Below the pieces are notes generated by a model. It had not been told where the DNA came from, searched no databases, and saw nothing but the letters and a program-made list of their open reading frames with translations. Shown piece after piece: positions 1-7,944 of a stretch of 64,000 nt of DNA. A program made the translations under genes and the position numbers. The DNA is from Candidatus Hydrogenedentota bacterium (lineage in GTDB: Bacteria; Hydrogenedentota; Hydrogenedentia; Hydrogenedentales; JAEUWI01): assembly GCA_019637335.1 (NCBI GenBank), contig JAHBVV010000030.1, forward strand, positions 1 to 64,000, written 5' to 3'. Every line of letters starts with the position of its first letter. Position 1 is the first letter of the stretch.

Positions 1-50
1 TCCCCGTCAATCACCTACTTATAGGGATGGGGCGTTGCAGTTTTTGGGGA

Positions 51-78
51 GGCTGGAGGCTTTAGGCTGGAGGCTTTA
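51..78. repeat. 14-bp perfect tandem duplication
   Basis: The unit GGCTGGAGGCTTTA occurs at 51-64 and again, without change, at 65-78. It looks like a recent slippage duplication. Confidence 0.9.
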
Positions 79-145
79 GGGCACGGTCAAGCTACCGCGC
101 GGCTGGGGCCGCGCCGCTTGGCCGTGGCACCCGGAGGGGGGGGTA

Positions 146-208
146 GTTGAGAGTTGAGAGTTGAGAGTTGACAGTTGACGGTTGACGGTTGACAGTTGAC
201 GGTTGACA
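146..208. repeat. Nine-unit heptamer tandem repeat
   Basis: Nine consecutive 7-bp units: three GTTGAGA, then six that alternate irregularly between GTTGACA and GTTGACG. Seven bases is not a codon multiple and no gene spans the array, so it behaves as a non-coding microsatellite-like repeat about 200 bp upstream of the DUF1080 gene. Confidence 0.9.
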
Positions 209-254
209 GGGGGCTGGGGGCTGGGGGCAGCTGGGAGGGCAGGGACGGCAGGGG
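209..254 (+). other. G-quadruplex-prone G-run cluster
   Basis: Three runs of five G separated by CT (209-213, 216-220, 223-227) are followed by G3 runs at 233-235, 237-239 and 242-244 and a G4 run at 251-254. More than four G-tracts with loops of 1-6 nt fit the usual G-quadruplex pattern on the plus strand. Folding is inferred only from the pattern. Confidence 0.5.
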
Positions 255-406
255 CTGCAAGCGTAGCGGGGGGATGTCGGGGAAAGCGATAGTGGCTTGC
301 TTGCCCAACCCTGCAATTCCCAGTCACGATATGCCATACTTCCACCGAACCCGCCCACATGGGTGTGGGACGCGTTTCTTGGACCGTTTTCATGGGAGAA
401 CCCGAA

Positions 407-1405
407 ATGAAGAAGACCGTTTTGTCATTGGCATTGGCCCTGGGCCTGGCGATGCCCGCCTTGGCCGCGAGCCAGGTGGAAATCGAACTTCAGGGCAACT
501 TTGAGGGATCGGCGAAGTCGCCCTCGGGCGAGGTGATGCCGCTGGCGGCGCAGATTGTGGCGCTGGGCAGTGGAAAACATGTCGCGAAGATTCTGGTGGG
601 CGACGCCAAGGTCGAAATCGAGGGCCGGAGCCGGGGCAAAATCGAAGACGGTATCATCGATTACAGCGGAACCATCGACCTGGGCAACGACCTCGGCGGC
701 GAATACGCGATCACGGCCACCGTTCAGAACAAGGTGTTCTCGGGCGAGGCGAAGTCCGCCGAAGGCGTGCACACCTTTTCCTTGAACCGGGTCCAGAAGC
801 CCTCCCCCACGCTCGGCCAGGCCCCTCCGGAGGGCGCGGTGGTGCTGATGGACGGCACGAGCATGGACGCGTGGGTGGTCAAGCCGCTGTGGCAGCTCAT
901 CGGCGACGGCGCGATGGGCATGCGGCGCGGTTCGATCACCACGAAGGAGGAATTCGGCAGCGCGCATTACCACGTGGAATTCAAGACCCCGTTGATGCCG
1001 CGCGAAGAGCCCGGCAGCCAGGGCCGCGGCAACAGCGGCGTCTACGTGATGGGCCGCTACGAGGTGCAGGTGCTCGACAGCTTCACGGACGAGGTGAAGG
1101 ACAACCGCTGCGGCGGCATCTACCAGAAGGCGGTGCCGCGGGTGAACGCGAGCCTGCCGCCGGAAGAGTGGCAGACCTACGACATTACGATGCGCGCGCC
1201 GGAGTTTGACGCGAGCGGCAATAAGACGAAGGACGCCGTCATTACGGTGGTGCACAATGGGATCACGATCCACGACAACGTGGTGCTGCCGAGCGCCACG
1301 CCGGGCGGCGTAAGCGGCGAGGAGACCGCGAAGGGCGTGCTGATGCTCCAGGATCACGGCGACGACGTGAATTACCGAAACGTCTGGGTCAATCCACTCG
1401 ACTAA
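407..1405 (+). CDS. Secreted DUF1080 (3-keto-disaccharide hydrolase-like) protein
   Basis: 332 residues. An upstream in-frame ATG at 359 exists, but the ATG at 407 gives a clean signal peptide (MKKTVLSLALALGLAMPALA) and has GGGAGA upstream. Residues about 20-115 are an unrecognised beta-rich domain. From about residue 130 to the end is a DUF1080 domain (MDGTSMDAW near its start, RGNSGVYVMGRYEVQVLDS in the middle, VLMLQDHGDDVNYRNVWV at the end), a concanavalin-like jelly-roll. Some family members act as 3-keto-glycoside hydrolases in sugar catabolism, and the family is expanded in Planctomycetes-like bacteria. Probably periplasmic or surface sugar-binding/hydrolytic; substrate unknown. It is followed by a strong terminator and so is probably a single-gene unit. 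Confidence 0.8.
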   Translation: MKKTVLSLALALGLAMPALAASQVEIELQGNFEGSAKSPSGEVMPLAAQIVALGSGKHVAKILVGDAKVEIEGRSRGKIEDGIIDYSGTIDLGNDLGGEYAITATVQNKVFSGEAKSAEGVHTFSLNRVQKPSPTLGQAPPEGAVVLMDGTSMDAWVVKPLWQLIGDGAMGMRRGSITTKEEFGSAHYHVEFKTPLMPREEPGSQGRGNSGVYVMGRYEVQVLDSFTDEVKDNRCGGIYQKAVPRVNASLPPEEWQTYDITMRAPEFDASGNKTKDAVITVVHNGITIHDNVVLPSATPGGVSGEETAKGVLMLQDHGDDVNYRNVWVNPLD

Positions 1406-1415
1406 CGCATTCGAA

Positions 1416-1455
1416 GCGGGCCGCGCCAGCGCTGGCGGCGCGGCCCGCCTTTTTT
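1416..1455 (+). terminator. Rho-independent terminator
   Basis: A perfect 12-bp GC stem (1416-1427 with 1437-1448) closes a 9-nt loop and is followed by C then six T (1450-1455). It sits 11 nt after the DUF1080 stop codon. Confidence 0.9.
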
Positions 1456-1492
1456 CCCTGTCCGCCCGGCCAGCGCCCGCCCGGAGTTTCGC

Positions 1493-2263
1493 ATGACGAC
1501 CCGCACCCCCGCGAATACGCCGCCCGACCCGCACCCGCGCCTTTCCGTGGTCATTCCGGCGTATAACGAGGCCATGCGCATTGAGGCGACGCTGGTTCAC
1601 CTCCAACGCTATCTGGATAAGCAGGATTATTCGTCTGAAATAATCGTGGTGGACGATGGCAGCACGGACGCCACCTTCGGCATCGTGCGGAACATGCGCA
1701 CGCCGAGCCGGATCCCCGTCCGGATCCATCAGCTGCCGGAGAACCGGGGCAAAGGCGCGGCGGTGAAGGCCGGGATGGCCGGCCTGGCGCGGGGCGCGGT
1801 CCGGCTGTTCTACGACGCCGACGCCTCGACGCCCATTGAAGAGCTGGAAAAGGTGTGGCCGGCGCTCGAAGCGGGCGCGGATGTCGTGATCGGCTCGCGC
1901 GCCCTGCCCGACTCCCGCGTGGAGCTTCACCAGGCGCCCTACCGCGAATTCCTGGGCCGCGTGTTTAACCGGCTCCTGAAGCTGCTCCGCCTGACCGCTT
2001 TTCTCGATACGCAATGCGGATTCAAGGCCTTCACGGCGGAGGCGGCGGAGCAGGTGTTCCCCCGCCAGACCCTCGAGGGTTTCAGTTTCGATGTGGAGCT
2101 GTTGTTTATCGCCGCCCGCGCCGGACTGGACATCCGCGAGGTTCCCGTGCGCTGGATCAACAGCCCGGCCTCCCGCGTCAACCCGGTGACCGACTCAGCC
2201 CGTATGTTTCGGGACGTTTTCCTGATACACTACCGGAACTGGCAGGGGCGCTACAGCCAATAG
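1493..2263 (+). CDS. GT2 glycosyltransferase, polyprenyl-phosphate glucosyltransferase type
   Basis: 256 residues with GGAG upstream of the ATG. It has the GT-A fold signatures of dolichyl-phosphate glucosyltransferase-like GT2 enzymes: SVVIPAYNEAMRIEATL near residue 20, VVDDGSTDATF near 55, the metal-binding FYDADASTP near 105, and QCGFKAF near 175. The C-terminal VRWINSPASRVNP...RMFRDV segment is also typical. There is no C-terminal membrane domain. It likely transfers a hexose from a nucleotide sugar to a polyprenyl phosphate at the inner face of the membrane, supplying a lipid-linked sugar donor. Sugar and acceptor cannot be read from the sequence. The thiF start follows by about 10 nt, so the two may be cotranscribed. 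Confidence 0.85.
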   Translation: MTTRTPANTPPDPHPRLSVVIPAYNEAMRIEATLVHLQRYLDKQDYSSEIIVVDDGSTDATFGIVRNMRTPSRIPVRIHQLPENRGKGAAVKAGMAGLARGAVRLFYDADASTPIEELEKVWPALEAGADVVIGSRALPDSRVELHQAPYREFLGRVFNRLLKLLRLTAFLDTQCGFKAFTAEAAEQVFPRQTLEGFSFDVELLFIAARAGLDIREVPVRWINSPASRVNPVTDSARMFRDVFLIHYRNWQGRYSQ

Positions 2264-2273
2264 AAGGATGCCA

Positions 2274-3095
2274 ATGCCCGACACGATTACCATCACGCTG
2301 TCCGAACAAACGGTCCACGTGCCCGCCGGGATGACCCTGCACGATCTGCGCGAGGAGCACAAGCCCGGCGCGGACGTAGTCATTCTCAACGGGGCGCCGG
2401 CCGCGGAGGATAGCGTCCTGCGGGAGGGCGACGCGGTCGTGTTCATCCGCCGCGGCGAGGTTCCCCGCAAGCAGGAGCTCGAAGCGCTGATGGCGGCGCG
2501 GCACACCCCCGGGGTCCACGCGAGATTGAAGGCGGCCTCGGTTGGCATTGCGGGTGTGGGCGGCCTCGGTTCTTCCGTGGCGATCGCGCTCGCGCGGATC
2601 GGTATCGGGCGCCTGATCCTGGTCGACTTCGACGTCGTGGAACCGAGTAACCTGAACCGGCAGCAGTTTTTCGTGGATCAGATTGGCCTTCCCAAAGTGG
2701 ATGCGATGTGCTTCAATCTCCAGCGCATCAATCCCTACGTCGACGTGCGGCCCCACCAGGTCCGGCTCGAGCCGGACAACATCGGCCAGTATTTCGCCGA
2801 TGTGGATGTGCTGGTGGAAGCTTTCGACCGTGCGGACCAGAAGGCCATGCTCGCCGAGAGCTATGGGCGGCAGTTTCCGGGCAAGCCGCTTGTGGCCGCG
2901 AGCGGACTGGCGGGGCATATGCCCGCGAACACCGTCCAGACGCGCCGCATCGGGCGCGCGCTCATCCTCGTGGGCGACGGCGTAACGGCGGCGCAGCCCG
3001 GCACCGGGCTCATGGCGCCGCGCGTGGGCATTGCCGCCCACCACCAGGCCAATGCCGTGCTCCGGATCCTCCTGGGGGAAGACCCGGCGGGCTGA
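2274..3095 (+). CDS. thiF: ThiS-ThiF fusion: sulfur-carrier adenylyltransferase
   Basis: 273 residues. An ATG at 2268 abuts AGAAGG with no spacing; the ATG at 2274 is correctly spaced and preferred. Residues 1-60 are a ThiS/MoaD-like beta-grasp domain (VILNGAPAAED, LREGDAVVFIRRGEV). From about residue 75 follows a ThiF/MoeB/E1-like domain with the nucleotide-binding GIAGVGGLGSSVAIALARIG, the DFDVVEPSNLNRQQ segment and the conserved Arg/Asn cluster. This matches the ThiF family 2 seen in clostridia and others, which activates the ThiS C-terminus for thiazole synthesis. The fused ThiS-like domain does not end in the Gly-Gly that a free sulfur carrier needs, and no thiG, thiH or separate thiS is nearby. 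Convergent with the anti-sigma gene, 10 bp apart. Confidence 0.85.
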   Translation: MPDTITITLSEQTVHVPAGMTLHDLREEHKPGADVVILNGAPAAEDSVLREGDAVVFIRRGEVPRKQELEALMAARHTPGVHARLKAASVGIAGVGGLGSSVAIALARIGIGRLILVDFDVVEPSNLNRQQFFVDQIGLPKVDAMCFNLQRINPYVDVRPHQVRLEPDNIGQYFADVDVLVEAFDRADQKAMLAESYGRQFPGKPLVAASGLAGHMPANTVQTRRIGRALILVGDGVTAAQPGTGLMAPRVGIAAHHQANAVLRILLGEDPAG

Positions 3096-3105
3096 GGGGC
3101 GCGCC

Positions 3106-4119
3106 CTACTCCGGCGCGACCGTCTGAATTCCGCTCAGCGCGTCCAGGATCGCCGGCAGCACGGGAAACGTCCCGTAGGGCACAAACGCCACGTGGCCGT
3201 CCATGTACGATACGCTGGCGCCGTCATAGGAGGCAACCGAGTGCTTGTGCTTCCAACTCGCAATCTCCACCAGAACCGGGATCGTGGACTGTGCGGTCGC
3301 GGAAGCGCCGGGGTTGTTGATATCGGTGATGAGGAAGCGCTCGACCCCTTCGCGGAGGGGCGCAATCGCTTTGGCCAGTCCGGGCACGGCCAGCGATTCC
3401 GACCCATCCCCGAGCAGGCCGCCGTCACGCGCTTTCCGAAGCGCATCGAATTCCGCTTCGTTGCTCACGGTATATCCGAGGTAGCCGTAGCTCTCCCCCA
3501 TCAGGCGCTCCACCTCGGAGAAATCGGATTCGGCATGGCGCCACGCCCGCTCGAGCTCTCTACGGAGCCTCGCCACGTCTGGATGTTGTTCCGACAGGAG
3601 CGGTTCCGGATTGACAAACCCAACCGCCCGCAAGGCGCCCAGATCCGGCGCCCACGCGTCCTCGTGCGGGGCCAGGCGCGGCCAACTCGACGACCCGCTC
3701 TGGTCCGCGTACATCTTGAACATCAGCGCGAGCTGCTTCATGTTGCCCTGGGTCGAAGCGCGCCGGGCGGATTCTTCGTAACGGCGCCAGATGGGCATAA
3801 GCACCGCAATCGCCACGACGGCAACCAGGAACGACGCAAACACAGGTCGAACCCACGGACGCCCGCTCCCGGCAAAAGGCGCGCGCGCGGCCTCGCGGAG
3901 CCGCGCCAGGGTACGATCGGCGAGGCCCGGCGGCGCGGCTTCCGGGGGAAGAACGTGGAGTTTGGCCATTCGAGCCCGGGTCTGCTCCAGGGCCTCGCGG
4001 CAGGCGGTGCACTCGCGCAAGTGCCTCTGGAGGCGCGCGCGGTGACGCTCGTCTATCGTGTCAAGGAGCAATTCCTCAAAGTGGCTCCGGGCCTGTTCGC
4101 AGTGGATTGGTCTGGCCAT
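3106..4119 (-). CDS. Zinc-finger anti-sigma factor with pseudopilin-like outer domain
   Basis: 337 residues from the ATG (a GTG one codon earlier is possible). Its start overlaps the sigma-factor stop as TGATG, so the two are translationally coupled. Residues 1-55 carry the HxxxCxxC zinc anti-sigma motif (HLRECTACREA). A basic linker leads to a transmembrane helix near 92-112 (FASFLVAVVAIAVLMPIW). Straight after it comes RRASTQGNMKQLALMFKMYA, which matches the NLKQ...MYA stretch of DUF1559/pseudopilin proteins, and near the C-terminus YMDGHVAFVPYG resembles the DGHV element of the same proteins. Inferred role: hold the upstream ECF sigma factor at the membrane and release it after an envelope signal sensed by the periplasmic part. 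The combination is unusual. Confidence 0.8.
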   Translation of the reverse strand: MARPIHCEQARSHFEELLLDTIDERHRARLQRHLRECTACREALEQTRARMAKLHVLPPEAAPPGLADRTLARLREAARAPFAGSGRPWVRPVFASFLVAVVAIAVLMPIWRRYEESARRASTQGNMKQLALMFKMYADQSGSSSWPRLAPHEDAWAPDLGALRAVGFVNPEPLLSEQHPDVARLRRELERAWRHAESDFSEVERLMGESYGYLGYTVSNEAEFDALRKARDGGLLGDGSESLAVPGLAKAIAPLREGVERFLITDINNPGASATAQSTIPVLVEIASWKHKHSVASYDGASVSYMDGHVAFVPYGTFPVLPAILDALSGIQTVAPE

Positions 4120-4718
4120 CACTCTATCGACTCCAGCGCGGCCATGAGCTGGCTCACGGCCTTGTTCATGCGCGATTTCACGGTACCCGCCGGAATACGC
4201 AACACCCGCGCTATCTCGGCATACGTAAGGCCCTCCTGATGGGCCATGAGAAAAACCGCGCGGTGTTTTAAACTGAGCGCCCCAAGCGCCTCCCGCATGC
4301 GCCGGCCGCGCTCCTCTCCCTCGGCGGCGGCGTCGGGCGCGATTCCCGCCGCCGGGGCCCGCGCGATCGGATCAAGCAACCCATCATCGGCCTCCGGCTG
4401 TATCTCGCGTCGCCGCGCACGGTAGCGCAACCGGTCTCTGCAGAGATTCGTCGCAATCCGGTAAAGCCACGGCCTGAACGGCGCGCCGCTCCAGAAGCGA
4501 TTCCGGTGCAGAAAAACGCGCAGGAAGGCCTCCTGGAACACATCCTCGGCGTCCGCCGCGTTGCCCAGCATGCGGCGGGCGTACTGGAACAGCGGCTGTT
4601 CGTACCGGCGCACCAATAGCTCCAGGGCCCCGTCGTCACCGGACTTCACCCGGGCCATGAGGTCCTCGTCCGCTGGGTCGCTCTTTCCTTCCGGCGTATA
4701 CGTCGAAGCGTCGTCCAT
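4119..4718 (-). CDS. ECF RNA polymerase sigma factor
   Basis: 199 residues with a strong GGAGG-type ribosome site before ATG 4718. Sigma region 2 lies at about residues 30-100 (YARRMLGNAADAEDVFQEAF, FRPWLYRIATNLCRDRLR) and region 4 at about 135-190 (LSLKHRAVFLMAHQEGLTYA followed by EIARVLRIPAGTVKSRMNKA). Regions 1 and 3 are absent, as expected for an ECF factor. An unusual acidic/proline linker of some 30 residues separates the two regions. It is coupled to the anti-sigma gene, so the pair should form one switch. The regulon is unknown. ECF factors usually drive their own operon, but I could not identify a convincing ECF promoter upstream. Confidence 0.93.
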   Translation of the reverse strand: MDDASTYTPEGKSDPADEDLMARVKSGDDGALELLVRRYEQPLFQYARRMLGNAADAEDVFQEAFLRVFLHRNRFWSGAPFRPWLYRIATNLCRDRLRYRARRREIQPEADDGLLDPIARAPAAGIAPDAAAEGEERGRRMREALGALSLKHRAVFLMAHQEGLTYAEIARVLRIPAGTVKSRMNKAVSQLMAALESIE

Positions 4719-5038
4719 GGTTCACCCCCTCCGCCACAACCATGGTAGCGAAAGGGAGCGCGCCGAATCCATGTGCGCGCTTCAAGTGCGGAAAGCCGGT
4801 CCACCGAACAGGTTCAACGTTCGTTAGAATACCGTCAGGGGATTGGAATCATTCCGGCGCCGGATGCTACGCTGTCGTTGCGCGCATTCCGCAGCAGGAA
4901 TGCGCGGACATCACCCGCAGCGCCACCGCCGGAGGGGAGCCGGGGTCGTGCTGTTGTACAATGGCGACGCTGGTCGCGGAAACGCGGGTACGGGCAACGG
5001 CCCGGATCGCGTAACACGGCATGCGCGGGGATCAGGGA
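4719..5038. promoter_or_regulatory. Divergent regulatory region between the sigma factor and fapA-like gene
   Basis: About 320 bp with no gene. It must hold the promoter of the leftward sigma/anti-sigma pair and of the rightward FapA operon. A possible -10 (TACAAT) lies at 4957-4962 on the plus strand without a clear -35. The main recognisable structure is the 10-bp inverted repeat listed separately at 4881-4906. Confidence 0.5.
4881..4906. repeat. Perfect 10-bp inverted repeat upstream of fapA-like gene
   Basis: CGCGCATTCC (4881-4890) and GGAATGCGCG (4897-4906) are exact reverse complements separated by GCAGCA. No T-tract follows, so it is not an intrinsic terminator. It may be a protein-binding operator or a leader-RNA hairpin, lying upstream of the candidate -10 at 4957. 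Confidence 0.6.
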
Positions 5039-6490
5039 ATGAGCCAGACAAACGAACCAGCCGCCGGCGCCCGGGCGCCCTCCGGACCGAAATTCGAACT
5101 CGGGCCGGCGGACGACTACATGGCGATTGTCCTCAGTTGCACGGTCCCCCCGCGCGACCCGGAATTGTTGACGCCGCGCATCCGGAACGAACTGGCGCGG
5201 ATGGGCGTGGAGCAAGACGAACGCCTGGATGAGGCCGTCCGGCGCTACCGCGAAGCCGTACAGACACTGGGCAATCATCTGGAGGGCGTGGTGTTGCTGG
5301 AAGGTACGCCGCCGCTCCCGCCCGTGGACGAGTCGATCCGCTGGAACGGCAATTTTCACGCGAAGGGCTTCCAGGTCGACCCGGAAACCGGGCGGGCGGA
5401 CTACCGGCGGCGTTTGGCGGACGTTTCGGTGGAGGAAAACCAGCTTCTGGCCGAAGTCCTGCCCGGACAGCTCGGGCAAAACGGCCAGGACGTGTTCGGG
5501 CGCGTGGTGCCGCCGCGCCCGCCGCGCCCCGCCCGGATCCGGGAGGGCCGCAACGTGCGGCACAATCCGGCGGAGCGCGCGTACTACGCCGAGACCAGCG
5601 GCCGTTTCCGCTTCGTGGCGGGTGTACTCGCCGTGGACGACGTGTTCCGGGTGGAGGGCGATGCCGGTCTCCGTACGGGCAATATCAACCACCCCGGCGC
5701 GCTGGTCGTCACGCGCGATATTCAGAGCGGCGCCGAGGTCATCGCCCAGGGGGATATCGACGTGGGCGAGAATATCGAAGACGCCACGGTGGAGTCGGGC
5801 GGCAGCGTGACGGTTCAGGGGGGCATTTCCTGCAAGGAACGCGGTTCGATCCGCGCGGCGGGGAACGTGCACGCGCGGTATCTTAGAAATGTGGATATTG
5901 AGGCCGGAGGCGATGTCTATGTCGACCGCGAGATCAACCAGTGCACGATTCGCACCCGGGGCGCGGTCATCGTCAAGCAGGGCCGGATCGTTGGCGGTTC
6001 GATAATCGCGCTGCGCGGCGTGGAAACGGGCGATCTGGGCAGCGACGCGTGCATTCCGTCCGAGATCGTGGCCGGCAAGGATTATACGAAGGAAAGCGTG
6101 CTGGCGGAGAAGCGGGCGGCGTTGGAGAATGCCCGCCAGCTCGTGATGCGGCTGCGCGAAAGCGTTGCGCCCTTGCGCGCGAAGCAGCACGCGCTGACCC
6201 CGGAGCTGAAGCTGCGCCTGGCGTCCTTGACCGGGGAATTGCAGAAGCGCGAGACCGTGTTCCAGGATGCCGAGCGCGATTTGAACGACCTGTTGCGGGC
6301 GGCGGCGGAAACGGCCAACTACCAGATCTATGTCCACGGCAAGATTTACCCGGACAATCTCGTCCAGGTGGGCGCGCAGATCAAGCGCATTCCGGAGCCG
6401 CTGGATGGCCCGTTGCGAATCGGGCTGAAAGATGGCAAACTGGCCTTTTTCCGGCTCAAGGGCAACGAAAGCCTGCAAGGTACGCTGTGA
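5039..6490 (+). CDS. FapA/DUF342 family polymer-forming protein
   Basis: 483 residues from the ATG at 5039, with a GGGG run 9 nt upstream; an ATG at 5021 is also in frame. The central part is the DUF342 beta-helix of FapA-type proteins: repeated short strands such as GNINHPGALVVTRDIQSGAE, GDIDVGENIEDATVESGGSV, and GSIRAAGNVHARYLRNVDIE. Residues about 350-430 form a coiled-coil (AEKRAALENARQLVMRLRES and following), and a final beta region ends the protein. In Vibrio, FapA links membrane-associated glucose PTS signalling to flagellar assembly, but most DUF342 proteins have no assigned function. First gene of an apparent operon with the symporter, SIS and queG genes. Confidence 0.85.
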   Translation: MSQTNEPAAGARAPSGPKFELGPADDYMAIVLSCTVPPRDPELLTPRIRNELARMGVEQDERLDEAVRRYREAVQTLGNHLEGVVLLEGTPPLPPVDESIRWNGNFHAKGFQVDPETGRADYRRRLADVSVEENQLLAEVLPGQLGQNGQDVFGRVVPPRPPRPARIREGRNVRHNPAERAYYAETSGRFRFVAGVLAVDDVFRVEGDAGLRTGNINHPGALVVTRDIQSGAEVIAQGDIDVGENIEDATVESGGSVTVQGGISCKERGSIRAAGNVHARYLRNVDIEAGGDVYVDREINQCTIRTRGAVIVKQGRIVGGSIIALRGVETGDLGSDACIPSEIVAGKDYTKESVLAEKRAALENARQLVMRLRESVAPLRAKQHALTPELKLRLASLTGELQKRETVFQDAERDLNDLLRAAAETANYQIYVHGKIYPDNLVQVGAQIKRIPEPLDGPLRIGLKDGKLAFFRLKGNESLQGTL

Positions 6491-6500
6491 CGGGGAGACC

Positions 6501-7931
6501 ATGAAGAAGATCAGCCTGCACAACCAGATTTTCATCGCCATGATCATTGGCCTGCTCGCCGGCTTCGCATTGAATCTCGGGGCATCTCCCAAATCCGCCC
6601 TTTTCACGCACAGCGTATGGTGGATGGACCTGATCGGACGGGATCTATTCATCGGCGCCCTTAAAATGATCATCGCGCCGCTCATCCTGGCATCGATTAT
6701 CACCGGCATCACCACGCTGCCCCGCGCGGAAGCTCTCGGCCAGATCGGCGGCAAGATCGCCCTCTACTACGCCGGCACGACCTGCGTGGCCGTCTTCATC
6801 GGCGTCACGCTCATTTCCCTTATCCAGCCGGGGCACACGGCGGCCTCCCGGGAAGTCCGCGCGGGCCGCGAGGCCGAACTCGCGCAATACAGAGCCGAGT
6901 TCGCACGAAATTCGGGCCGCGACCCGGTGTCGGAGGAACACCGCGGCGAGTACCTGGCCTTCCTGGCGGAGAAAGACGGGGCCGCGGCCGCCACGGGATC
7001 CTTCGGAGCAAGCTACCAGAACATGCGGGCGGCGGAAGACATTGGACCGCTGGACCTGATCCGGATGCAGCTCCTCTCCCCCATGCTGACCAATCCCTTC
7101 GAGTCGCTGGCGCGCGCAAACACGCTCGGAATCATCTTTTTCTCGGTACTGATCGGCCTGGCCTGCCTGGTGCTCGGGGAAACCGCCGCGCCGGTCGTGC
7201 GGCTCTTTTCGGCGATGAACGACATCATCATGAAAATCACCTTGTGGATCATGGAGTTTTCCCCCCTGGCGATCGGGTGCCTCATGGGATCCACCATGGC
7301 GACACTCGGATTCGACGCCCTCCAGAGCCTGGCCTGGTATTCCCTCACCATCGTCCTTGCGCTGGCCCTGCATTCCGTGTTCATTGTGGGTATCGTCTCG
7401 TACCTGGCCAGAATACGCCCGGCGTTCTTCCTCCGCGGCATCCGAGACGCGTGGATGGTGGCCTTTTCCACCGCGTCGTCCGCGGCCACGCTCCCCGTGA
7501 CCATCCAATGCGTGACGAAGGAACTCGAAGTCTCCGAGGAAGTCGCGGACTTCACGCTTCCCGTCGGCGCGACCCTCAACATGGACGGTTCCGCCCTGCA
7601 TGAGGCGGTGGCGATCATGTTCCTGCTGCAAGTCTACGGCGGCGTGGACGACGTGCCGGTGGTGTTGACGTGGGCCAACACGTTCGTCATCGCGATCACG
7701 GCGGTAATCGCCTCGGCGGGCGTGGCCGCGATCCCCAGCGCGGGACTCGTGGCCCTGGCCATCATCGCGCACGCGGTGGGCCTGCCCCTGCATTACATCT
7801 TCCTGGTGCTGGCCGTGGACCGGATCCTGGACATGTGCCGGACCGCCACCAACGTCATGGGCGACATGGCGGGCGCGACCGTCGTAAACTACTGGGAGAA
7901 GAAGCGGCGCGCCGCCGCCGCGGCGCCCTGA
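6501..7931 (+). CDS. Dicarboxylate/amino acid:cation symporter (SDF family)
   Basis: 476 residues; the ATG at 6501 has GGGGAGA 5 nt upstream and starts 10 nt after the fapA-like stop. It shows hallmarks of the GltP/DctA/EAAT fold: an N-terminal hydrophobic helix (IFIAMIIGLLAGFALNLG), the HP1 hairpin STASSAATLP near residue 325, the TM7 motif GATLNMDGSALHE near 355, and the HP2/TM8 region near 410-450 ending in DRILDMCRTATNVMGDMAGA. These bind substrate and sodium or protons, so it is an inner-membrane importer for dicarboxylates or acidic amino acids. A hydrophilic insert of about 75 residues (about 115-190) between early helices is larger than in E. coli homologues. Confidence 0.92.
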   Translation: MKKISLHNQIFIAMIIGLLAGFALNLGASPKSALFTHSVWWMDLIGRDLFIGALKMIIAPLILASIITGITTLPRAEALGQIGGKIALYYAGTTCVAVFIGVTLISLIQPGHTAASREVRAGREAELAQYRAEFARNSGRDPVSEEHRGEYLAFLAEKDGAAAATGSFGASYQNMRAAEDIGPLDLIRMQLLSPMLTNPFESLARANTLGIIFFSVLIGLACLVLGETAAPVVRLFSAMNDIIMKITLWIMEFSPLAIGCLMGSTMATLGFDALQSLAWYSLTIVLALALHSVFIVGIVSYLARIRPAFFLRGIRDAWMVAFSTASSAATLPVTIQCVTKELEVSEEVADFTLPVGATLNMDGSALHEAVAIMFLLQVYGGVDDVPVVLTWANTFVIAITAVIASAGVAAIPSAGLVALAIIAHAVGLPLHYIFLVLAVDRILDMCRTATNVMGDMAGATVVNYWEKKRRAAAAAP

Positions 7932-7944
7932 GGAGTAGTACGCC

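Larger units (their letters stand above)
1..406. other. Non-coding left flank
   Basis: No convincing gene is visible. The stretch holds a perfect 14-bp tandem duplication (51-78), nine GTTGAnn heptamers (146-208), a G-run cluster (209-254) and a small perfect hairpin, CCCACA/TGTGGG, at 354-369 just upstream of the first gene. ORFs drawn here are low-complexity translations of the repeats. Confidence 0.7.

Noticed and set aside
146-208. Heptamer array considered as a CRISPR or transposon end
   Set aside because: Units are 7 bp with no spacers and no cas or transposase gene nearby; it is a simple tandem repeat.
425-2014. 529-codon open frame on the minus strand
   Set aside because: It lies opposite the DUF1080 and GT2 genes, has no recognisable domain and is Arg/His-rich, as GC-rich antisense frames are.
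4835-6754. 639-codon open frame on the minus strand
   Set aside because: Opposite the FapA-like gene; composition (Arg, Ala, His) and the lack of domains mark it as a shadow.
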